In this document: piece after piece, positions 25,591 to 34,501 of the stretch
How positions within the stretch are numbered: position 1 is the first letter of the stretch
Layout: each line of letters opens with the position of its first letter
Assembly (NCBI RefSeq): GCF_030730905.1
Contig: NZ_JAVAMP010000018.1
Coordinates: 1-64,000 of the forward strand
DNA: 64,000 bases
Reading direction: 5' to 3'
Source: Chengkuizengella axinellae
Lineage (GTDB): Bacteria; Bacillota; Bacilli; Paenibacillales; KCTC-33759
Program-made: the position numbers and the translations under genes
The notes under the pieces: generated by a model
Seen by the model: only the letters and a program-made list of their open reading frames with translations
What the model was told of the DNA's origin: nothing
Database searches by the model: none

Positions 25591-26055
25591 ATGGGAAATA
25601 AATATCGGCATCCCTTTATAAAAAGTGGAAAAGTGTTTCAACCTGTATTACCGCTCCAGCTATCACAGGACGATCCTCTGGTTGCTTTAACTCAAGTTTC
25701 AGTAAATGCAAATGAGATAGATAAGCCTTGTATACTAATTAACTTTTCTGGTTTTATGACTACTTTTTTAAGAGAAGAACGATACGGAGAATTTATATTT
25801 AGTTTAAAAAGGTTTTGTTTAAATACTTCGCATTCGGAAACTTTAATAGAATGGCCTTTTACAAGAGCCTTTGTAAATGACACTAATATTAAAGAGCCTA
25901 TCGTATATAACTACTGCGATTGTCTGTCTGAAAAAAATGGGTTCTATGCGTATCAATTTGGACTCACTTATATTAAGCTATCGGAAAAGTCCTCCTTTAA
26001 CATAACCAAAAAAAGTATGACCGCTCAAGTATATAGTGACAATGAAGTCCTTTAA
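25591..26055 (+). CDS. DUF4489-type protein 2
   Basis: A 154-residue relative of its neighbours: HPFIKSGKVFQPVLPLQL, then the PCILINFSGF strand, IEWPFTRAF, YNYCDCLSE with the cysteine pair, and the end FNITKKSMTAQVYS. It has no signal peptide or membrane helix. The fold is probably a small beta sandwich. The CDC motif is shared by all three copies and may bind metal or form cross-links, as in spore-coat or exosporium proteins; this is inference. Translation may be governed by the hairpin array just upstream. It is 27 bases from gene 3 and probably cotranscribed with it. Confidence 0.7.
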   Translation: MGNKYRHPFIKSGKVFQPVLPLQLSQDDPLVALTQVSVNANEIDKPCILINFSGFMTTFLREERYGEFIFSLKRFCLNTSHSETLIEWPFTRAFVNDTNIKEPIVYNYCDCLSEKNGFYAYQFGLTYIKLSEKSSFNITKKSMTAQVYSDNEVL

Positions 26056-26082
26056 GAAAAAAACTTGTAAAGGAGATATACC

Positions 26083-26565
26083 ATGTCAAATAAAGTGTGC
26101 AGCCCTACTTTAAAATGCGGTAAAATATTTAGTGTGAATCTACCATCTGAATTAACTATAAATGATCCACCTATAGACTTAGCTCAAGTAAAAGTGAACA
26201 TTGAAAACCTTAAAAAACCATGTGTTCAATTGAATTACTCTCAGAATATACAGTTCGAGGTTTATGGACTTAATCCTTCATTTAGCATCGTGTACAGGTT
26301 AGTTCGTACGAATGGCAAAACGGATGGAACCATTTTCTTAGAAGAATGGAGTCTTACATTCTCAGAAGTTTATGCTACTACCATTCCAAACATCAATACG
26401 ATTGAGCCATTAGTTGTTAATTATTGTGACTGTATATGTGTTAAAGGTGTAGAAAGTTTCACTTACACTTTACAATTAGCTAAAGTAACTACTACCAATT
26501 GTAATTATAATATTACGAATGAAGTTATCTCTGCAATTGCTATTTGTGGTACTGATAGTTCTTAA
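26083..26565 (+). CDS. DUF4489-type protein 3
   Basis: A 160-residue protein and the closest of the three to the DUF4489 pattern: SPTLKCGKIFSVNLPSEL, the LKKPCVQLNYSQNI strand, LEEWSLTFSE, VNYCDCICVKG and the tail YNITNEVISAIAICG. It contains more cysteines than copies 1 and 2 (Cys6, Cys13 and others). AAAGGAGA precedes the ATG at ideal spacing. A strong terminator ends the cluster. The three copies are strongly diverged, so the duplications are old. Confidence 0.75.
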   Translation: MSNKVCSPTLKCGKIFSVNLPSELTINDPPIDLAQVKVNIENLKKPCVQLNYSQNIQFEVYGLNPSFSIVYRLVRTNGKTDGTIFLEEWSLTFSEVYATTIPNINTIEPLVVNYCDCICVKGVESFTYTLQLAKVTTTNCNYNITNEVISAIAICGTDSS

Positions 26566-26586
26566 GAATAGAAAATAGATAAGAAT

Positions 26587-26615
26587 AGAATCCCCATATT
26601 TAAAATGGGGATTCT
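26587..26615 (+). terminator. Terminator of the DUF4489 cluster
   Basis: AGAATCCCCAT pairs perfectly with ATGGGGATTCT over a 7-base loop, followed by TTATGTTTACG. It may also serve the leucine operon converging from the right. Confidence 0.75.
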
Positions 26616-26640
26616 TTATGTTTACGATATCCTTTATGAA

Positions 26641-28170
26641 TTATACGGGATATACTGGGTGTTTTCGCTTTGAGAACACAGTATATTTTGTCATATAGGT
26701 TTCAAATCGTCTCATTAACTCATCTCGTAGTGAATTTGCTGGAACGATTCCATCTATGATCATTTCGGATGCTAATTTGTATATATTAATATCCTCACGA
26801 TATTCTTTTCGTTTATTTTGGATATAAGCAGGTCTATCCTCTTCTGGTAATTGTGCTATTTTGTTTGCATAAACGGCATTCACAGCTGCCTCAGGGCCCA
26901 TTACAGCAATTTGTGCAGTAGGAAGTGCGAGACAGCAATCTGGCTCAAAAGCAGGGCCTGACATTGCATATAAACCTGCACCATATGCTTTTCTAACAAC
27001 AATGGATATTTTTGGCACGGTGGCTTCAGATATGGCAGCAATCATTTTAGCTCCATGACGAATGATCCCTGCTCGTTCAACTTTGCTTCCAATCATAAAC
27101 CCAGGTACATCTGCTAGAAATAAGAGTGGGATATTGAAAGCGTCGGCTAAAGTAATAAATTTAGCTGCCTTATCAGAGGAATCTTGAAAAAGAACCCCAC
27201 CTTTGACATTAGGTTGATTTGCAACAATTGCAATGGATTGACCATTCAACCGTGCAAACCCAGTGATGAGTTCAGAAGCAAACTTTTTTTTGATTTCAAA
27301 AAATGAATCTTCATCAATGATTCTATGAATGAGATCGTTCATATTAAATGGAGCATTTTGATTATGAGGGATAATCTCTTCAAGTGTTTTGTCAAATTGT
27401 TTTGGTAGGACAGGCTTTTTCATCGGAGCTTTTTTAGCATAATTTGGAGGAAAATAAGTCATATAGTTTCTGGCTAATGTGATTGCTTCTTCTTCTGATT
27501 CTGCAAGTATATCTCCAACACCTGAGACAGAGCAATGCATCTTAGCTCCACCCATTTCTTCTAAAGAAGCTTTTTCGCCAATGACCATCTCTGCCATTCT
27601 AGGTGATCCTAAATACATAGAAGCATTTCCTTCTACCATGATGACAATATCGCAAAAAGCTGGGATATAAGCACCACCAGCAGCTGAAGGTCCGAACATA
27701 ATACATACTTGCGGGATCTTCCCTGATAATTTAACTTGATTATAAAATATTCTACCTGCTCCCCTTCGTCCTGGGAACATTTCTACTTGATCTGTAATTC
27801 TAGCGCCTGCTGAATCAACCAAATAGATTAGTGGCACTTGCAGTTTCTCAGCAGTTTCTTGTATTCTCAAAATCTTTTCTACCGTTCTAGCACCCCATGA
27901 ACCAGCTTTAACAGTAGAATCGTTAGCCATCACACAAACCACTTGACCGTGTATTTTACCAATTGCTGTGACAACACCATCTGCTGGTAAGTCATCAGCC
28001 ATATGATTAGCAAATAAAGCATCTTCTATTTCAACACCATCATCAAATAATAATGATAAACGATGACGACAAAAAAGTTTCCCCTTTTCAGCATTTTTTT
28101 TATGATATTTACTTGCTCCACCTTTGTGTATTTCTTCGATTCGGTTATGTAAGTCTTTTTCTAATGACAT
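26641..28170 (-). CDS. yngE: Acyl-CoA carboxylase carboxyltransferase subunit (methylcrotonyl-CoA type)
   Basis: A 509-residue biotin-dependent carboxyltransferase beta subunit. Both halves of the crotonase-like fold are present, with acyl-CoA-site glycines (FGPSAAGGAYIPAFCD) and the biotin/carboxybiotin region (MSGPAFEPDCCLALPTAQIA). It moves CO2 from carboxybiotin to 3-methylcrotonyl-CoA in leucine degradation if the context is read correctly; propionyl-CoA is the alternative. It is the last gene of a six-gene operon matching B. subtilis yngJ-yngE in order, except that yngI is missing. The ATG follows GGGAGGG. Confidence 0.9.
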   Translation of the reverse strand: MSLEKDLHNRIEEIHKGGASKYHKKNAEKGKLFCRHRLSLLFDDGVEIEDALFANHMADDLPADGVVTAIGKIHGQVVCVMANDSTVKAGSWGARTVEKILRIQETAEKLQVPLIYLVDSAGARITDQVEMFPGRRGAGRIFYNQVKLSGKIPQVCIMFGPSAAGGAYIPAFCDIVIMVEGNASMYLGSPRMAEMVIGEKASLEEMGGAKMHCSVSGVGDILAESEEEAITLARNYMTYFPPNYAKKAPMKKPVLPKQFDKTLEEIIPHNQNAPFNMNDLIHRIIDEDSFFEIKKKFASELITGFARLNGQSIAIVANQPNVKGGVLFQDSSDKAAKFITLADAFNIPLLFLADVPGFMIGSKVERAGIIRHGAKMIAAISEATVPKISIVVRKAYGAGLYAMSGPAFEPDCCLALPTAQIAVMGPEAAVNAVYANKIAQLPEEDRPAYIQNKRKEYREDINIYKLASEMIIDGIVPANSLRDELMRRFETYMTKYTVFSKRKHPVYPV

Positions 28171-28215
28171 CCTGTGCCCTCCCTCAACTTAATTTTAAAT
28201 GATAATCTTGGATAT

Positions 28216-28998
28216 TCACTCTCCTTTATATATAGGTTTTCTCTTTTCCTTAAAGGCTTGAAGGCCTTCTAATCTGTCTTTTGTAGGAATTGTCATGTCA
28301 TAAGCATGTTGCTCAAGGGCTAAAGCGGTATGTAGATCTACTTCACAGCCCCTATTAATAACTATTTTAGCTTGTGATACTGCTATTGGAGCATTTTGAG
28401 TAATTTGTATAGCGACTTCATGCGCTTTATCCTTTAACTTATCTTTAGATACAACATATTCTACTAAACCGATTTTCTCAGCTTCTACTGCCTCAACTTT
28501 TCGAGCTGTATAAATCAGCTCCTTGGCTCGTCCTTTACCAATTAATCGTGGTAAGCGTTGTGTTCCTCCTGCCCCAGGTATAATCCCTAATGAAGTTTCC
28601 GTCAATCCGAATTTTACATGCTCTGATGCAATTCGAATATCGCATGCTAAAGCTAACTCAGTACCTCCACCAAGTGCGATCCCATTTACAGCAGCAATCA
28701 CAGGTTGAGGCAGTGCTTCTAATTCATTGATATTATTTCTAATCAGTGCTACAGTCTTACGAACCTGTAAACTATCCATTGTTGCACGTTCTTTTAGATC
28801 AGCGCCTGCACAAAATATTTTTCCACCGGCTCCTGTAATAATGACGCAACGAATATATGGATCATATTTAATGTCCATGATGGTTTCTTTTAGCTCATAT
28901 AACATCTGTAGTGACAATGCATTTGCAGCTGCAGGACGATTTAATTGAATGTAGGCAATACCTTCTTCTGATTTTGATACTACTACTTGTTTATCCAA
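28216..28998 (-). CDS. yngF: Enoyl-CoA hydratase family, probable methylglutaconyl-CoA hydratase
   Basis: A 260-residue crotonase. The oxyanion-hole strand is AGADLKERATMD near residue 63, followed by the core motif AAVNGIALGGGTELALACDI (residues 104-123) and the signature LGIIPGAGGTQRLPRL with the catalytic Glu (TSLGI upstream). By position between HMG-CoA lyase and the carboxylase it should hydrate 3-methylglutaconyl-CoA to HMG-CoA. The TTG start follows GGGGGGAT. Its stop is 45 bases before the carboxyltransferase gene. Confidence 0.9.
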   Translation of the reverse strand: MDKQVVVSKSEEGIAYIQLNRPAAANALSLQMLYELKETIMDIKYDPYIRCVIITGAGGKIFCAGADLKERATMDSLQVRKTVALIRNNINELEALPQPVIAAVNGIALGGGTELALACDIRIASEHVKFGLTETSLGIIPGAGGTQRLPRLIGKGRAKELIYTARKVEAVEAEKIGLVEYVVSKDKLKDKAHEVAIQITQNAPIAVSQAKIVINRGCEVDLHTALALEQHAYDMTIPTKDRLEGLQAFKEKRKPIYKGE

Positions 28999-29000
28999 TG

Positions 29001-29906
29001 CTATCCCCCCTTTGCCATTTTTGCTTGCAGAAGATGGCTTGGCAGCACTCTGCCTATTTTTTCTTGAATATATCTGGCGGCTTTAAAGAGTCTATCTTGA
29101 TCAATTCCTGTTGTAACATCCATTCCCTCAAGCATATTCACTAAATCATCTGTGGCAACATTTCCTGATGCACCCGGGGCATACGGACATCCTCCTAGAC
29201 CACCAACTGCACTATCAAAGATGGTAATTCCCATTTGTAAGGAAGTTAAAATGTTAACTAAAGCAGTTCCATATGTGTCGTGAAAATGCATGGCTAAACT
29301 TTCAGCGGGAAAACGTTTGAGCATCACTTCCAATAACTCTTGTACTTGTTTTGGAGTAGCGACTCCAATTGTATCGCCCAAAGAGAGTTCGCGAATTCCC
29401 ATATTAAATAAAGAATCTGATATTCTAATAATGGAATCAATATCTACCCTGCCCTCATATGGGCAACCAAACACAGTAGAAACATAACCTCTGACCGTTT
29501 TGCCAGCTGAAAGTGAATCTTTCACTACGTTTCTTAATACTGGAAAAGTATCTTCAATCGATTTGTTGATATTTTTTTGATTATGAGTTTCACTTGCAGA
29601 CATAAAAATAGCTGCTTCATCTATATTCGCTTCTAGTGCACGAGCAAGCCCTTTTTGATTAGGAACAAGTGCAGCATAAGTCACTCCTTGAATGCGATGA
29701 ATGCGCTTTGCTACTTCTAAAGCATCAGCTAGGGTAGGAATCCATTTTGGATGAACGAAAGAACTGATTTCAATATATTGAAGTCCTGACAAAGATAATT
29801 GATTAATCCATTGGATTTTATCTTCTGTTGAAATCATTTTTTTTTCATTTTGCAATCCATCACGAGGTCCAACTTCTTGCAATGTTACTTTCTCCGGCCA
29901 TTTCAC
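29001..29906 (-). CDS. yngG: Hydroxymethylglutaryl-CoA lyase
   Basis: A 301-residue TIM-barrel aldolase of the DRE/HMGL family. Visible are the opening VTLQEVGPRDGLQNEKK with the catalytic Asp-Arg pair, SLGDTIGVATP, AMHFHDTYGTAL (metal-binding His pair) and the Cys-containing GGLGGCPYAPGASGN loop. It splits HMG-CoA into acetyl-CoA and acetoacetate, the last step of leucine degradation. The GTG start follows GGGGGA. It ends two bases before the next gene's start. Confidence 0.95.
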   Translation of the reverse strand: MKWPEKVTLQEVGPRDGLQNEKKMISTEDKIQWINQLSLSGLQYIEISSFVHPKWIPTLADALEVAKRIHRIQGVTYAALVPNQKGLARALEANIDEAAIFMSASETHNQKNINKSIEDTFPVLRNVVKDSLSAGKTVRGYVSTVFGCPYEGRVDIDSIIRISDSLFNMGIRELSLGDTIGVATPKQVQELLEVMLKRFPAESLAMHFHDTYGTALVNILTSLQMGITIFDSAVGGLGGCPYAPGASGNVATDDLVNMLEGMDVTTGIDQDRLFKAARYIQEKIGRVLPSHLLQAKMAKGG

Positions 29907-29932
29907 TTACTAGTCCCCCTAACTTTTGCTGG

Positions 29933-30145
29933 CTATTCTATCTCTAACAAAACATCCCCTTCATTCACAAAGTCCCCTTCATTTACTTTTATTTCTTTCA
30001 CAGTTCCAATTGATGAGGATGTTAATGATATCTCCATCTTCATAGATTCTAAGATCACCAATTCCTGTCCTTGTTCAACTTTATCCCCTTCTTTAACAAC
30101 GATTTTCCATACACTTCCTGCCATGTTTGATACAAGCTGCCCCAT
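29933..30145 (-). CDS. yngHB: Biotin/lipoyl carrier protein (BCCP-like)
   Basis: A 70-residue single biotinyl domain. The biotin-attachment lysine lies in VILESMKMEI at about residue 35, with Ser where classical carriers have Ala (AMKM). The flanking repeats QELVILE and GDVLLEIE form the flattened barrel. It carries carboxybiotin between the biotin carboxylase and the carboxyltransferase encoded in the same operon. The ATG follows GGGGGGAT. Size matches the stand-alone carrier of B. subtilis. Confidence 0.92.
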   Translation of the reverse strand: MGQLVSNMAGSVWKIVVKEGDKVEQGQELVILESMKMEISLTSSSIGTVKEIKVNEGDFVNEGDVLLEIE

Positions 30146-30275
30146 TTTAATCCCCCCGTTTAAAACAAGAATTATTAACTTACCTAAAGGTAATCAAGAT
30201 CTTACTGCTAAATTCTTGTGTTCATAAATTTACATCTACATTCCCTTAAAAAATTGTGATAAATGCGTTACCTTA

Positions 30276-31631
30276 TCAAATAGAATTAGAGTTATTTTGA
30301 AGATACTTGGTAACAAAATCCGTTGTTGTATCTCCATTTTTAAAAGCTTGATGAGCTGTTACTTCTTTTAACATTGGGATATTCGTTTTAATTCCGTTAA
30401 TTTCGTATTTAGAAAGAGCATCTTCAAGCTTAATGATTGCTTCCTCTCGATTGTTTCCCTTTACGATAAGCTTCGCAATCATAGGATCATAAAAAGGTGT
30501 AATAACGGATTGTTCCTCAATAGCTAATTCATGACGTATATTAGATCCTTTGGGTAAAGATAAATTTGTAATTTTTCCTGGAGAAGGGAAAAAAGTTTTC
30601 GGATCCTCAGCGTATATTCGTACTTCTATCGCATGTCCATTACGTTGAATTTCTGACTGAGTAAGTTTCAAGGCTTCATTGGCAGCAACCCTAATCTGCT
30701 GCTCAACTATATCAATACCTGAGATTTCTTCCGTAACAGGATGTTCTACTTGGAGGCGTGTATTCATTTCTAGAAAATAAAAATTCTTGTTTGAATCTAC
30801 TAAAAATTCCATAGTCCCGGCGTTGCTATATCCTATGGACTTGGCCGCTTTAACAGCTGCAGCTCCCATCTTAAACCGAGTTTCTTCATCTAATATTACT
30901 GAAGGAGCTTCTTCTACAATTTTTTGATGACGACGTTGGATTGAGCATTCACGTTCCCATAAGTAAATGGTATTCCCAAATTGATCAGCAAGAATCTGAA
31001 TTTCAACATGTCTTGGATTTTCTATCATCTTTTCAATATACATGGCTCCATTTCCAAAGAAGTCAGTTGCACGTTTTTGATTGCTTGCAAAAGCTTTTTG
31101 AAGCTCTTCATTGTTTTGAACAGCCTGCATTCCTATACCACCGCCACCAGCAGAAGCTTTTAACATGACAGGGTAACCAATTTCATTGGCTATTTTGACT
31201 GCTTCGTCAGCATTAGATAGTGGGTATGCTATACCAGGAACAATAGGTATACCCGCATTCTCCATTGCTTTACGAGCTTCTATTTTGCTTCCCATCTGAT
31301 GAATTACTTTAGGTGATGGTCCGATAAATTTAATTTCTGCTTCATCACACTTTTTGGCAAAGTCTGCATTTTCAGAAAGAAGTCCATACCCTGGATGTAT
31401 GGCTTCAGCATTTGATTCCTTTGCAATCTCTAGTATCTTCTCTATGTTTAAATAGCTTTCATTTACTCTAGGACCTCCGACAAAAAATGCTTGATCAGCG
31501 TGTTTTACATGCATTGAATCCTTGTCTGCTTCTGAATAAATAGCAACGGTTTGAATATTCATCCATTTACATGTACGTATGATACGCATTGCTATTTCTC
31601 CTCGATTTGCGATTAGTATTTTTTTAAACAT
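30276..31631 (-). CDS. yngH: Biotin carboxylase subunit (acetyl/methylcrotonyl-CoA carboxylase type)
   Basis: A 451-residue ATP-grasp enzyme starting MFKKILIANRGEIAMRII, with the glycine-rich ATP lid KASAGGGGIGMQ near 165, EKMIENPRHVEIQ, the biotin-binding FLEMNTRLQVEHPVTE and the RIYAEDP block. It carboxylates biotin using bicarbonate and ATP. It lacks the C-terminal carrier domain, which is the separate gene downstream. The ATG at 31631 is chosen by homology and a GGTGAT site; a longer frame reaches 31727 without a better signal. Confidence 0.93.
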   Translation of the reverse strand: MFKKILIANRGEIAMRIIRTCKWMNIQTVAIYSEADKDSMHVKHADQAFFVGGPRVNESYLNIEKILEIAKESNAEAIHPGYGLLSENADFAKKCDEAEIKFIGPSPKVIHQMGSKIEARKAMENAGIPIVPGIAYPLSNADEAVKIANEIGYPVMLKASAGGGGIGMQAVQNNEELQKAFASNQKRATDFFGNGAMYIEKMIENPRHVEIQILADQFGNTIYLWERECSIQRRHQKIVEEAPSVILDEETRFKMGAAAVKAAKSIGYSNAGTMEFLVDSNKNFYFLEMNTRLQVEHPVTEEISGIDIVEQQIRVAANEALKLTQSEIQRNGHAIEVRIYAEDPKTFFPSPGKITNLSLPKGSNIRHELAIEEQSVITPFYDPMIAKLIVKGNNREEAIIKLEDALSKYEINGIKTNIPMLKEVTAHQAFKNGDTTTDFVTKYLQNNSNSI

Positions 31632-31805
31632 CGTTATCACCAGTCCTAATTCATTTACTAATTGCTGCTTTACCTGAGTTCTATTTGACTTAAAGTGAAT
31701 AGTGATTAAAACTATTCTTGTGAGCATGTATTGTTATCATAAATATATTTTTACATTGAAAGTAATATGAATAAGATATGTCCCTCCCTTAAATAATCTG
31801 CAAAG

Positions 31806-32948
31806 TTACAACCCTAGTTGTCTAGCTATGACTAGTCTCTGAATCTCTGAGGTACCTTCTCCTATTTCAGTTAGTTTTGCATCTCGTAAATATCGTTCAA
31901 CGGCATACTCTTTAATATATCCATAACCGCCATGTATTTGGATGGCTTGATTGGTAATTCTTGAAGCGGCTTCTGAGGCATACAGTTTTGCCATGGCAGA
32001 TTCTTTGCCAAATGGTCGCCCTTGATCCTTTAACCATGCGGATTTATATATCATATTCCGTGCTAATTCAAGCTCCATCGCCATATCTGCCAATTTAAAT
32101 TGGATCGCTTGAAATTTTGAAATTTCTCTTCCAAATTGTCTTCTTTTAGTGGCATATTGAAGTGCCGCATCATAAGCTGCCTGAGCTATACCTAGTGCTA
32201 GAGCTGCAATTGAAATCCGACCACCATCTAAGGTATATAGAAACTGATTGAATCCTTTTTTTGGATCTCCAAGTATATTTTCCTTTGGAACTCTTACATC
32301 TTCAAAAACTAATTGTGAAGTATTGGAGCCGCGAACCCCCATTTTGTCGTAATTACTGGTGATTGTAAAACCGGGTAAACCTGTTGGTACAATGAGTGCA
32401 GAAATGATATTATTCCCTCTATCGTTCTTACCTGTGACAGCGGTTACAATCACTGTTTTGGCATATCCAGCATTTGTAATGAAGCTTTTCTCTCCATTAA
32501 TTACATATTCATCCCCATGTATAACTGCTTTGGTTTGAGTACCTCCAGCATCAGAACCAGCACCTGGTTCAGTTAAACCAAAAGCACCTAACGCCTCTCC
32601 CGAAGCTAGTGGAATTAAAAATGTTTGTTTTTGCTGCTCCGTTCCAAAGTAATATATGGGGGCTGCTCCAAGAGAGATTGCAGCAGCATAACTAAGACCA
32701 GTGCTTCCACATGCTCGGCTTATTTCTTCTACTGCTATTGCATAAGATAGGGTATCTCCACCTGATCCACCATATTTTTCAGAGAAAGGAATTCCTAACA
32801 AACCTAAATCTCCCATTTTCTTGAATGTATCGATTGGAAATTCTCCAGTTTTATCAATATGCTCAGCTTTTGGTGCAATTTCATGATCTGCAAAGTTTCT
32901 AACCATCTCTTTAATCATTTTTTGCTCGTTCGTTAAATCAAAATCCAT
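31806..32948 (-). CDS. yngJ: Acyl-CoA dehydrogenase, probable isovaleryl-CoA dehydrogenase
   Basis: A 380-residue FAD flavoenzyme starting MDFDLTNEQKMIKEMVRNFA. It has the FAD/substrate block GAFGLTEPGAGSDAGGT near residue 130, the VRGSNTSQLVFEDVRVP strand and the C-terminal QIHGGYGYIKEYAVERYLRD and IGEGTSEIQRLVIARQ. By context it oxidises isovaleryl-CoA to 3-methylcrotonyl-CoA, passing electrons to ETF. Length is standard. The ATG at 32948 follows GGGAGGAG. It is the first gene of the leucine operon. Confidence 0.93.
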   Translation of the reverse strand: MDFDLTNEQKMIKEMVRNFADHEIAPKAEHIDKTGEFPIDTFKKMGDLGLLGIPFSEKYGGSGGDTLSYAIAVEEISRACGSTGLSYAAAISLGAAPIYYFGTEQQKQTFLIPLASGEALGAFGLTEPGAGSDAGGTQTKAVIHGDEYVINGEKSFITNAGYAKTVIVTAVTGKNDRGNNIISALIVPTGLPGFTITSNYDKMGVRGSNTSQLVFEDVRVPKENILGDPKKGFNQFLYTLDGGRISIAALALGIAQAAYDAALQYATKRRQFGREISKFQAIQFKLADMAMELELARNMIYKSAWLKDQGRPFGKESAMAKLYASEAASRITNQAIQIHGGYGYIKEYAVERYLRDAKLTEIGEGTSEIQRLVIARQLGL

Positions 32949-33180
32949 CCTAATACTCACTCCTCCCATGATGGTGCTTAGATGAAAAAAAATCATACAA
33001 CACTATATTAACTATGTTAAAAAATGTTAAATATTCGTAGAGTAGCTTCATAGCATGGATATTTACAGCGTTGCAAATTCAATGTGTTAAAGAATTATGG
33101 AACCATTGATAACTTTCTATCTAATCTTATGAACAATATCATATTAGCTTAGACTTGGATCTACGGGTTGGAATGAAAAA

Positions 33181-33206
33181 GAGCGCTTTATGTGCGCCCT
33201 TGCTCT
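33181..33206 (-). terminator. Hairpin terminator after the second phosphotransferase gene
   Basis: On the minus strand AGAG...GCGC pairs with GCGC-TCT with a bulge and runs into TTTTTCATTC. It lies 35 bases past the phosphotransferase stop. Confidence 0.5.
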
Positions 33207-33240
33207 AGTAAATATGGTTTTAGAAGCACTAGACTCATAG

Positions 33241-34260
33241 CTAATTTGGCTTTTTTGATTCAATTATTATTTCTTCTTTCATTATTCTTTTTATTTCCTT
33301 CATTTTAAATTCGGCTATTCTCATAATACTTTTTACATTAGTGTATCCTTGAAAATATTTTTCTATCTCCCAAGCTAACATCATCGTTGTATGGTCGATA
33401 TAAAGAAAATCAAAATCTTTTCTATAGTCTTTCTCTAAGATATTGAGATTTCTTAGTTCCAAAAGTGAATGATAAGAATGAATAACAAATTGAATTAATT
33501 CAGGTTCATAAACATCCTGCAGCAAAATCGTTATATCTCTCAGCGGTGATCCAACAGCAGTCCATTCCCAATCTATAAAATAAATCTGATCATCACTTTC
33601 AAATATATTTTCTAAATGAGGATCACCATGAGTTATAACCAAAGGGCATTTTACCTTATAATTAGTTAAATCTAATTGGTCATAAGCATATTCTATCGTT
33701 TCTATCCATTCCGTTTTTGCCCATTGTTGTTGGGTAATTAATTTCTTTAGTTGATGTATGCACCAATTCTGCCATTCAGAAGTGATTTGATGTTTAGGTA
33801 AATCTTCAGACTCTACGTCAAACCTAGATGTATGCAGGACGGATAACCTTTGTAAAATATGTTCAATCAGCTTCCTCTTCTTTTTTAGAGATGCTTTTTC
33901 AAAAGTGTTTTTCAGAGGAGACTTTAGGTCATGCATCAGAATGGCTTGAGGAAAGGAGTCCCAAATTTCAACCAATTTACTATATGGACTAATAAGATTC
34001 GACAATTGTTCGTATATAACAATCTCGTTATTTCGATCTCTTTCAAATTCCTTATAGATGTAATTTCTTTTTCTTTTTTTATCGTCTAACGCTTCAATTC
34101 GATAAATATTCCCCGCATGTGATCCCTCAATTAATTTTCTATTTAGTAGTGTCCATTTTTTTTCATTTATTCTTTCTTCTAAATGCATCAATATTCTGCC
34201 CCCATTTATATAATGAAAAACCGTCATCTTGATACGTCCTAAATTGAATCTTTTTACCAT
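33241..34260 (-). CDS. APH/choline kinase-like phosphotransferase
   Basis: A protein of up to 339 residues with the kinase catalytic loop THGDPHLENIF (HGDxxxxN) and the metal site FIDWEWTAVGSPLRDITILL. A partial N-lobe has NIYRIEALDDKKRK and YKEFERD, whose Lys may bind ATP. It belongs to the aminoglycoside phosphotransferase/CotS-like group, and some members are spore-coat-associated kinases. The substrate is unknown. The start is uncertain: an ATG with AGGA upstream would give MTVFHYINGG, and MHLEERINEKKW is also possible. It is divergent from azlC across an extremely AT-rich spacer. Confidence 0.75.
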   Translation of the reverse strand: MVKRFNLGRIKMTVFHYINGGRILMHLEERINEKKWTLLNRKLIEGSHAGNIYRIEALDDKKRKRNYIYKEFERDRNNEIVIYEQLSNLISPYSKLVEIWDSFPQAILMHDLKSPLKNTFEKASLKKKRKLIEHILQRLSVLHTSRFDVESEDLPKHQITSEWQNWCIHQLKKLITQQQWAKTEWIETIEYAYDQLDLTNYKVKCPLVITHGDPHLENIFESDDQIYFIDWEWTAVGSPLRDITILLQDVYEPELIQFVIHSYHSLLELRNLNILEKDYRKDFDFLYIDHTTMMLAWEIEKYFQGYTNVKSIMRIAEFKMKEIKRIMKEEIIIESKKPN

Positions 34261-34501
34261 TAATTATACTTAGCTCCATGAATTATCACCTGTTAGCTTT
34301 ATTAATATTTAAATTTATATATTGTAATTAACTAAAAAATAATTATAATATAAATTAAGGTTAATTATAATTTATAATAAATATATTTTAATATACAATT
34401 ATAATTCGCAATACTTTAGTACTTTATTGTTTTTTCTTATTATATATGAAGTATGTTCGTTTTGATTTATTAATATTGAATTATTTACAGGAGGTATACA
34501 A
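34261..34501. other. Extremely AT-rich divergent promoter region
   Basis: About 34297-34440 is almost free of G and C and rich in TTAATTATAAT-like inverted repeats. It separates the phosphotransferase gene from azlCD, so both promoters must lie here. No coding frame was seen. Confidence 0.4.
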
